Source: Opitutia bacterium (GTDB lineage Bacteria > Verrucomicrobiota > Verrucomicrobiia > Opitutales > UBA953). From it: DNA of 17,111 nucleotides. The translations under genes were made by a program, and so were the position numbers. The notes under the pieces are model-generated. The model made no database searches. It had not been told where the DNA came from and worked only from the letters and a program-made list of their open reading frames with translations. Below, piece after piece: positions 1 through 4,732 of the stretch. The stretch covers positions 1 to 17,111 of the forward strand of contig JAJPZB010000085.1 of NCBI GenBank assembly GCA_021204635.1, in the 5' to 3' direction. Numbering within the stretch: the first letter of the stretch is position 1; every line of letters begins with the position of its first letter.

Positions 1-92
1 CCCTCACCACTAACGTGGTCCCCTCCCGCTAACTTAGCGGGAGAATCGCGCATTGTATGCGCGAGTAATTCCACCACTAACCCGCCACAACC
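1..92 (+). repeat. Structured intergenic repeat, left copy
   Basis: Three consecutive hairpins are visible: ACCAC-TAAC-GTGGT (6-19), CTCCCGCT-AACTT-AGCGGGAG (23-43) and TCGCGCAT-TGT-ATGCGCGA (46-64). The same three occur in the same order at 16797-16860, where the first stem has changed on both sides (A-T to G-C) and the third has a different loop. The block is truncated by the window start, so its left border is unknown. It has no coding potential. The hairpins are seen directly; a role as RNA or DNA structure is inferred. Confidence 0.85.
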
Positions 93-130
93 ATCTCAAT
101 CTCACCACAAACCCGCAGCAAGCCCACCTT

Positions 131-180
131 AGTCACGAACAAATCCGTGTGACAATCCCCGTGGCAGGTTGCCGCCACCA
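131..180 (+). repeat. 18-nt conserved block plus hairpin, copy A
   Basis: The block GAACAAATCCGTGTGACA lies at 137-154 and is identical at 16971-16988 and, on the opposite strand, at 16672-16689. A hairpin GTGGCA-GGT-TGCCGC (161-175) follows after six bases. One of its six pairs is a T-G wobble where the other two copies have C-G. The small CTAACG-type hairpin that precedes the other two copies is degenerate here. The role is unknown. Confidence 0.8.
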
Positions 181-185
181 CAAAC

Positions 186-294
186 CCAAATTCCACCACT
201 AACCCCAAATTTCACCACTGACCCAAATTTCACCACTGACCCAAGTTTCACCACAGACACGGATTCCACCACCAACCCTGGTTTCACCACCATC
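186..294 (+). repeat. 18-bp minisatellite, six units
   Basis: Six imperfect tandem units start at 186, 204, 223, 241, 259 and 277. The period is 18 bp (one unit has 19), and the consensus is close to CCAAATTTCACCACTGAC. A less regular tail of CACCAC-rich sequence runs on to about 340. The minus strand reads as a six-residue repeat, but that open frame has no gene-like ends, so I treat this as a non-coding tandem repeat. The rest of 1-352 holds only scattered copies of the CCACCAMYAACCC word. Confidence 0.85.
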
Positions 295-352
295 TCACAC
301 CACCATCCCACACCACCTCACCACTAACCCTCACCACCAACCCGCGCCGCGA

Positions 353-1021
353 CTATTTGTTGCGGGCGTTTTTTTCGCATTCGGCGACGACTTTTTGAGT
401 GTGGCGGCGCAGGGCGGAATCGGGGTCGATTTTTGCTTGGCGGCATGCCGCGACAATCTCGAAGAGCATTTTGCCGGCGGTTTCTTCCGTGAGTGTTTTC
501 GCGAGTTCATCGACGCGGGCACGATCGACTGTGTTGCCGGCGTCGAGCGATTTTTTTTCTACGGATTTCCACGTTGCCCGCGCCTTCAAAAGGTTGTTCA
601 GCGCTGCGGGCACATCTTTAAAAATTTCCGAAGTTTTTTTCTTTGTTTCGCTGTGTTTTTCTCCTGCCTTTATTTCATCCCATTTTTTCAAAACGGCGTC
701 CGAATCTTTGAGCGAAATTTCGCCAAAGACGTGGGGATGGCGGCGAACCATTTTTTCATTCACGTTTTTCGCGACATCATCGAAGGTAAATGCACCTTCT
801 TCCTTGGCAATTTGGGCGTGCATGACGACTTGGAGCAAAATGTCGCCCAACTCCTCGCACATGTGTTCGCGCTCGCCCAGATCGACGGTTTCCAAAAATT
901 CGGCGGTTTCCTCGACGAGGCAGTCGCAGAGCGATTTGTGCGTTTGCTCGCGGTCCCAGGGGCAGCCGTTTGGTGCGCGCAGGCGCTCGATTGTGTTCAG
1001 CAAATCTTCGATGGCAGACAT
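353..1021 (-). CDS. mazG: MazG-family nucleoside triphosphate pyrophosphohydrolase
   Basis: MazG is a cytoplasmic enzyme that hydrolyses (d)NTPs to NMP and pyrophosphate, cleaning aberrant nucleotides or tuning nucleotide signalling. The 222-residue product opens with the family signature NGCPWDREQTH (18-28). Next come the metal-binding helices EETAE (37-41) and EELGD (56-60), and the RRHPHVFG segment (93-100). The start at 1021 puts this N-terminus at the usual place; the frame stays open upstream to 1189 but that part is not MazG-like. In the C-terminal repeat the expected E-L-G-D metal motif reads ETAGK (180-184), so that half looks catalytically damaged. The protein is shorter than the usual ~260 residues. 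No Shine-Dalgarno site is seen. It is transcribed divergently from purD with 114 bp between them. Confidence 0.9.
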   Translation of the reverse strand: MSAIEDLLNTIERLRAPNGCPWDREQTHKSLCDCLVEETAEFLETVDLGEREHMCEELGDILLQVVMHAQIAKEEGAFTFDDVAKNVNEKMVRRHPHVFGEISLKDSDAVLKKWDEIKAGEKHSETKKKTSEIFKDVPAALNNLLKARATWKSVEKKSLDAGNTVDRARVDELAKTLTEETAGKMLFEIVAACRQAKIDPDSALRRHTQKVVAECEKNARNK

Positions 1022-1135
1022 GATTGCGGCGAGACTACGCCGGTTTTGCGTTTCGCGCAAAGCGCATTTTTTTCTTGCAATCGGCAAATAGAAAATTGCG
1101 CGCGGGCGCACTTTGCGATTAACTCTGCCGCCAAG

Positions 1136-2431
1136 ATGACAGACAAATCGCTCCGAGTCTTGATCGTCGGGTCCGGCGGTCGCGAACATGCAATTCTCAA
1201 GGCCTGCAAGGCGAGTCCGCTCGTGGCGTCGGTCGTCGTTGCGCCCGGGAACGGCGGTATGGAGAGCGAGGCGCGTTGTTGCCCCGTGAACGTTTCGGAC
1301 GTTCCCGCCGTTGTCGCGCTTGCGAAGGATTTGGGCGTGAATTTTGTCGTCGTGGGGCCTGAGGCGCCGTTGTCGCTCGGGCTCGTCGATGCGCTTTCTG
1401 AGTCGGGCATTCCCGCATACGGTCCGAAAAAATCGGGTGCAATTCTCGAAGCGAGCAAGGCGTTTTCAAAGGATTTTCTCGTTCGCCACGGCATTCCCAC
1501 GGCGCGCGCGGCGAAGTTTAGTTCGTCGGCGGAGGCGGTGAAATATTTGGAGACGCAGAGTTTCCCGATCGTCATAAAGGCGAGCGGATTGGCGGCGGGA
1601 AAGGGCGTCGTCATCGCGGAAAACTACGAGGATGCGCGCGCGGCAGTGTGCGACATGCTCGACGAGAAATGCTTTGGCAGCGCGGGTTCCGAGATTTTGA
1701 TCGAGGAATTTATGGCGGGCGAGGAGGCGTCGATAATGCTAATGGTTTGTGGCGAAAAATACGTCATGCTGCCTCCGAGCCAAGACCACAAGCGCGTGGG
1801 CGAGGGCGACACGGGGCCGAACACCGGCGGAATGGGCGCCTATGCGCCGGCGGGCGTCGTGACGCCGGAGGTCGAGCGCGCCGTTGTCAAGAAAATTGTC
1901 GAGCCGACTTTGCGCGGGCTGAAAGCGGAGGGCATCGACTACCGCGGCACGCTCTACGTTGGGATAATGATTACCGCCGAGGGTCCGAAAGTCGTCGAAT
2001 TTAACGTGCGCTTCGGCGATCCGGAGTGCCAGGTGCTGTTGCCGTTGTTGGCGAGCGACCCCGTGGAATTGATGTACAGATGCGCGACGGGCACGCTCGA
2101 TCCGGCGGCGGCGCGCTTTCACGGCGGCTTCAACGTCGTCGTGGTCTTGGCGGCGCAGGGCTACCCGGGCAAGGCGAAAACCGGCGACATCATCTCGTTC
2201 CCGAAAGAAATTCCGGCGGGGACGGGGATAATCCACTCGGGGACAAAGCGCACGGCGTCGGGCGAAATCGCGACTGCGGGCGGGCGCGTTCTCGGCATCA
2301 CGGCGCGCGGCGAAACCCTTTCTCGCGCGCTGCAAAACGCATATGCCCTCGTGGCGCAAGTAAAATTTGACGGAATGCATTTTCGCAGGGACATCGGCGC
2401 GCGGCAACTTCGCCGCGACAACAATTCCTGA
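1136..2431 (+). CDS. purD: Phosphoribosylamine-glycine ligase (GAR synthetase)
   Basis: PurD joins 5-phosphoribosylamine and glycine with ATP to give GAR, the second step of de novo purine synthesis, in the cytoplasm. The 431-residue product has the usual length. It shows the N-terminal Rossmann-like motif GSGGREHAI (12-20), VGPEAPL, the ATP-grasp lysine loop KASGLAAGKGV, the GEGDTGPNTGGMGAYAP signature, the metal-site motif FNVRFGDPE and the C-terminal FRRDIGAR. The frame is open upstream to 395 but overlaps mazG there; ATG 1136 gives the standard N-terminus MTDKSLRVLIVGSGG. There is no clear ribosome binding site. The enzyme for the preceding step, PurF, lies 7 kb downstream on the same strand, so the purine genes here are scattered. 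Confidence 0.97.
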   Translation: MTDKSLRVLIVGSGGREHAILKACKASPLVASVVVAPGNGGMESEARCCPVNVSDVPAVVALAKDLGVNFVVVGPEAPLSLGLVDALSESGIPAYGPKKSGAILEASKAFSKDFLVRHGIPTARAAKFSSSAEAVKYLETQSFPIVIKASGLAAGKGVVIAENYEDARAAVCDMLDEKCFGSAGSEILIEEFMAGEEASIMLMVCGEKYVMLPPSQDHKRVGEGDTGPNTGGMGAYAPAGVVTPEVERAVVKKIVEPTLRGLKAEGIDYRGTLYVGIMITAEGPKVVEFNVRFGDPECQVLLPLLASDPVELMYRCATGTLDPAAARFHGGFNVVVVLAAQGYPGKAKTGDIISFPKEIPAGTGIIHSGTKRTASGEIATAGGRVLGITARGETLSRALQNAYALVAQVKFDGMHFRRDIGARQLRRDNNS

Positions 2432-2540
2432 CGAAATTCTCGGCGCGGCGCTCCCGCGCAAAAACCGCCGGAAACGGCATGCCTCGCCGAATTGGCGGCG
2501 ACGCGAATCAACCAGCAACACACGACGAATCCGAAAAAAC

Positions 2541-2792
2541 ATGGAAGAGCAAAACAGTCATGAGAACGAAGTCGTTCGCGTAAGAAGAGTTTCCCGAATC
2601 TTCGGGCATTTCCCCGTTGTCGTCCGCGTTCACACCGAGGACGGGCGCTTGGAAAGAATAAAAATTTTGGACGAAGACCACATCGACCCCGACACCGGCT
2701 CGCTTACGCCGTCGGGCTGGGATTTTTTGGAGCGCGAAATCGAGAGAATTTTCGGCGCCTTCGAGTGGATGTGCCCGGGCGCGGAGAAATAA
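2541..2792 (+). CDS. Small conserved-looking hypothetical protein
   Basis: An 83-residue product that I do not recognise. It starts with a charged, acidic stretch (MEEQNSHENE), continues with a basic/hydrophobic segment VRVRRVSRIFGHFPVVVRVH that could form beta strands, then an acidic middle (ILDEDHIDPDTG) and a helical C-terminus (FLEREIERIFGAFEWM). There is no signal peptide, membrane segment or cysteine cluster. The composition is protein-like and matches its neighbours. It follows purD by 109 bp on the same strand and converges on queC. The start is chosen as the first ATG clear of purD; the frame is open from 2367 and no ribosome binding site supports either choice. It could be cotranscribed with purD. 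Confidence 0.6.
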   Translation: MEEQNSHENEVVRVRRVSRIFGHFPVVVRVHTEDGRLERIKILDEDHIDPDTGSLTPSGWDFLEREIERIFGAFEWMCPGAEK

Positions 2793-2816
2793 ATCTTCGC
2801 ATTGCAAGCAAAATCC

Positions 2817-2831
2817 GCCGGGACTGCCGGC
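2817..2831. terminator. Weak hairpin between convergent genes
   Basis: GCCGG-GACTG-CCGGC forms a 5-bp stem in the 49-bp gap between the convergent small gene and queC. Neither side has a run of T or A, so it would be a poor intrinsic terminator. It is listed because of its position only. Confidence 0.25.
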
Positions 2832-2841
2832 AGCGGCGCGT

Positions 2842-3516
2842 TTACTGCGCGTAGTCCGTGGGGTCTGCCACGCCTGCCTCGGCAAATGCCGCGCGGCGCT
2901 CTATGCAGGTGGAGCATTTCCCGCAGTGCTTTTTGCCGCCGTTGTAGCACGACCACGTCAGCGCGAGCGGCGCGGAAAGCGCGGCGCCGAGGCGGACAAT
3001 TTCCGCCTTTGTCATCGCGACAAACGGGCGCTCCAGGCGCACTTTGTGCCAGTCCGAAATTTGCACGACCGCGTCGAGTTTTTCGGCGAATTCCGGCCGG
3101 CAATCGGGGTAAATCGCGTGGTCGCCGCCGTGCGCCGCGTAGGCGACGGTGTCGCATTTTTCCGAGATTGCGAGCGCGGTGGCGAGCGAGATTAAAATGA
3201 GGTTTCGCGCGGGCACGACAGTTGTTTTCATGCCTTCTTCGTCGTATTTCCCCTCATAAACAGCGAGTTTGTCGTCGGTCAGGCTGTTTTTTCCGAAAAT
3301 CGGTTTCAGCGCGCGCATGTCGATGAGGCGATATTCCACGCCGAGGCAATTGCAGACAGACTTCGCGGCGTCGATCTCGCGCCGATGCCGTTGTCCGTAA
3401 TCGACGCCGAGCGCGATGACGCGGCGCCTTTCCGCGACGAGTTTCGCGAGGAGAACCGTCGAATCCAAGCCGCCCGAGAGCAATACCACGCTACTTTCCG
3501 GATTTTCAAAACTCAT
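2842..3516 (-). CDS. queC: 7-cyano-7-deazaguanine synthase QueC
   Basis: QueC converts 7-carboxy-7-deazaguanine to preQ0 using ammonia and ATP, a step in making the queuosine base for tRNA position 34. The 224-residue product has the usual length. It carries the PP-loop SGGLDST (14-20), the VDYGQRH segment (38-44), VPARN (101-105), HGGDHAIYPDCR (129-140) and a C-terminal zinc cluster of four cysteines (C190, C198, C201, C204) in the family spacing C-x7-CGxC-x2-C. The start gives the standard N-terminus with the PP-loop near residue 14. No Shine-Dalgarno site or preQ1-type riboswitch is visible upstream. It is divergent from lpxD (91 bp). GluQRS, which acts on queuosine-containing tRNA-Asp, is encoded about 8 kb away. 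Confidence 0.97.
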   Translation of the reverse strand: MSFENPESSVVLLSGGLDSTVLLAKLVAERRRVIALGVDYGQRHRREIDAAKSVCNCLGVEYRLIDMRALKPIFGKNSLTDDKLAVYEGKYDEEGMKTTVVPARNLILISLATALAISEKCDTVAYAAHGGDHAIYPDCRPEFAEKLDAVVQISDWHKVRLERPFVAMTKAEIVRLGAALSAPLALTWSCYNGGKKHCGKCSTCIERRAAFAEAGVADPTDYAQ

Positions 3517-3569
3517 GGAAGCGGGATTGTGAACCTTTGCCGCAGAAATTCCATTCCAAAACTTTTCGC

Positions 3570-3598
3570 TTCACACGCTTTGGCGGCGCGAATAAATT
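3570..3598 (+). promoter_or_regulatory. Possible lpxD promoter
   Basis: TTCACA (3570-3575), a 17-bp spacer and TAAATT (3593-3598) resemble sigma70 -35 and -10 boxes (5/6 and 4/6 matches). Transcription would begin within a few bases of the lpxD ATG at 3608, giving a nearly leaderless mRNA. This is a weak prediction by eye. Confidence 0.3.
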
Positions 3599-3607
3599 GC
3601 GGAAGTC

Positions 3608-4654
3608 ATGTCAATCTCATTCTCTCTCGAACAGTTGTGCAACGTCATCGACACTGTAAAAATCGAAGGCAGCACGACTGATATGCTCTCCGGAATTGCT
3701 TCTCTCGACACCGCAAAGCCCGGCGATCTCGCGTTTCTCGACAACCCGAAATATCACGCGCAAGTGGCGGACTGCAAGGCGTCGGCAATCCTCGTTCCCG
3801 CCGACTACAAAGGGGCGGGACCGGCGGAAAATCAGGCGCACATTTTCGTCGAAAAACCCTCGTACACGCTCGCGCACATTTGCAAGCAAATCGAGGCGAC
3901 GCTTTGGCAAAAGCCGCCGGCGGGCACGCACCCGTCCGCCGCGATCGATCCGTCGGCGCAAGTCGATGCCGGCGCGCACATCGGGGCGTTTTGCTCGATC
4001 GGCGCGCGGGCGAAAATCGCGAAGGGCGCGGTCATCGCCTCGGGCGCGACAATCGGCATTGCGGCGACGATTGGCGAGGATTCGTTCATCGAATCCGGCG
4101 TGCGAATCGGGGCATATACGCAGGTCGGCGCGCGCGTCCACGTGTTGCCAAACGCGGTTATCGGGGCGGACGGTTTCGGCTTCGTGCCCGTGAACGGCGT
4201 CATCGAGAAAATCCCGCAAATCGGGAATGTCATCATCGAGGACGATGTCGAAATTGGCGCGTGCACCTGCGTCGATCGCGCGCGCTTTTCTTCGACGAAA
4301 ATCGGGAAGGGGACGAAGATCGACAACCTCGTGCAAATCGGCCACAACTGCGTCATCGGCAAGTATTGCATGATTTGCGGGTTGGTGGGAATGGCGGGCT
4401 CCACCACAATCGGCGACTACGTGACGCTCGCCGGTCAGGTCGGGCTTTCGGGCCACATCAAGGTTGGGAACGGGGCGACAATCGGGGCGCAGGCAGGCGT
4501 CATCGAGAATGTTCCGGAGGGCGTAACGCTGCTTGACGCGCCGGCAATCCCCGTGAACCTCGCAAAGCGCTTGGTTATCTTGAAATTGCGCCTGCCCGAG
4601 ATGTGGTCGAAGATCAAGTCAATCGAGAAACAACTCGCCGAGCACGCGAAGTAA
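3608..4654 (+). CDS. lpxD: UDP-3-O-acylglucosamine N-acyltransferase
   Basis: LpxD adds the second 3-hydroxyacyl chain, from acyl-ACP, to UDP-3-O-acylglucosamine in lipid A synthesis at the cytoplasmic side of the inner membrane. The 348-residue product has the family layout: an N-terminal uridine-binding domain (about 1-100, with KPGDLAFLDNPKY), a left-handed beta-helix of hexapeptide repeats (about 108-300), and a C-terminal helix (319-346). The signatures IGADGFGF (185-192) and VQIGHNCVIG (242-251) are present, and H246 fits the catalytic histidine. No other lipid A genes adjoin it, unlike the frequent lpxD-fabZ-lpxA grouping. Its presence shows a diderm cell. The only ribosome-site candidate, GGAAG, ends two bases before the ATG, too close to be normal. 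Confidence 0.96.
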   Translation: MSISFSLEQLCNVIDTVKIEGSTTDMLSGIASLDTAKPGDLAFLDNPKYHAQVADCKASAILVPADYKGAGPAENQAHIFVEKPSYTLAHICKQIEATLWQKPPAGTHPSAAIDPSAQVDAGAHIGAFCSIGARAKIAKGAVIASGATIGIAATIGEDSFIESGVRIGAYTQVGARVHVLPNAVIGADGFGFVPVNGVIEKIPQIGNVIIEDDVEIGACTCVDRARFSSTKIGKGTKIDNLVQIGHNCVIGKYCMICGLVGMAGSTTIGDYVTLAGQVGLSGHIKVGNGATIGAQAGVIENVPEGVTLLDAPAIPVNLAKRLVILKLRLPEMWSKIKSIEKQLAEHAK

Positions 4655-4675
4655 TTTCGCGCTTTGTGGCGACAA

Positions 4676-4712
4676 AAAAGCGTTCCCGCGAGAAATTCAC
4701 GGGAACGCTTTT
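4676..4712. terminator. Strong bidirectional intrinsic terminator
   Basis: A perfect 13-bp inverted repeat (AAAAGCGTTCCCG at 4676-4688 with CGGGAACGCTTTT at 4700-4712) and an 11-nt loop. It has an A-run on the left and a T-run on the right, so it can end both lpxD (plus strand, stop at 4654) and the convergent secreted-protein gene (minus strand, stop at 4733). Confidence 0.92.
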
Positions 4713-4732
4713 GTTGTCACAACAATGCCGGC

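Noticed and set aside
129..311. A 60-codon minus-strand frame with six-residue repeats (SVVKFG).
   Set aside because: It follows from the 18-bp DNA minisatellite. No ribosome site, and the repeat family elsewhere contains stops.
1..352. CRISPR array.
   Set aside because: The repeats are short (18 bp), directly adjacent without unique spacers, and no cas gene is present.
1042..1069. Hairpin TTTGCG-TTTCG-CGCAAA followed by a T-run in the mazG-purD gap.
   Set aside because: It lies between divergent genes, where no transcript would need to end, and the T-run is offset from the short stem.
395..1135. N-terminal extension of the purD frame over mazG.
   Set aside because: It overlaps mazG in antisense along its length, and PurD is complete from 1136.
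3517..3607. preQ1 riboswitch upstream of queC.
   Set aside because: No preQ1-I style hairpin with A-rich tail and conserved loop residues could be found in the 91-bp gap.
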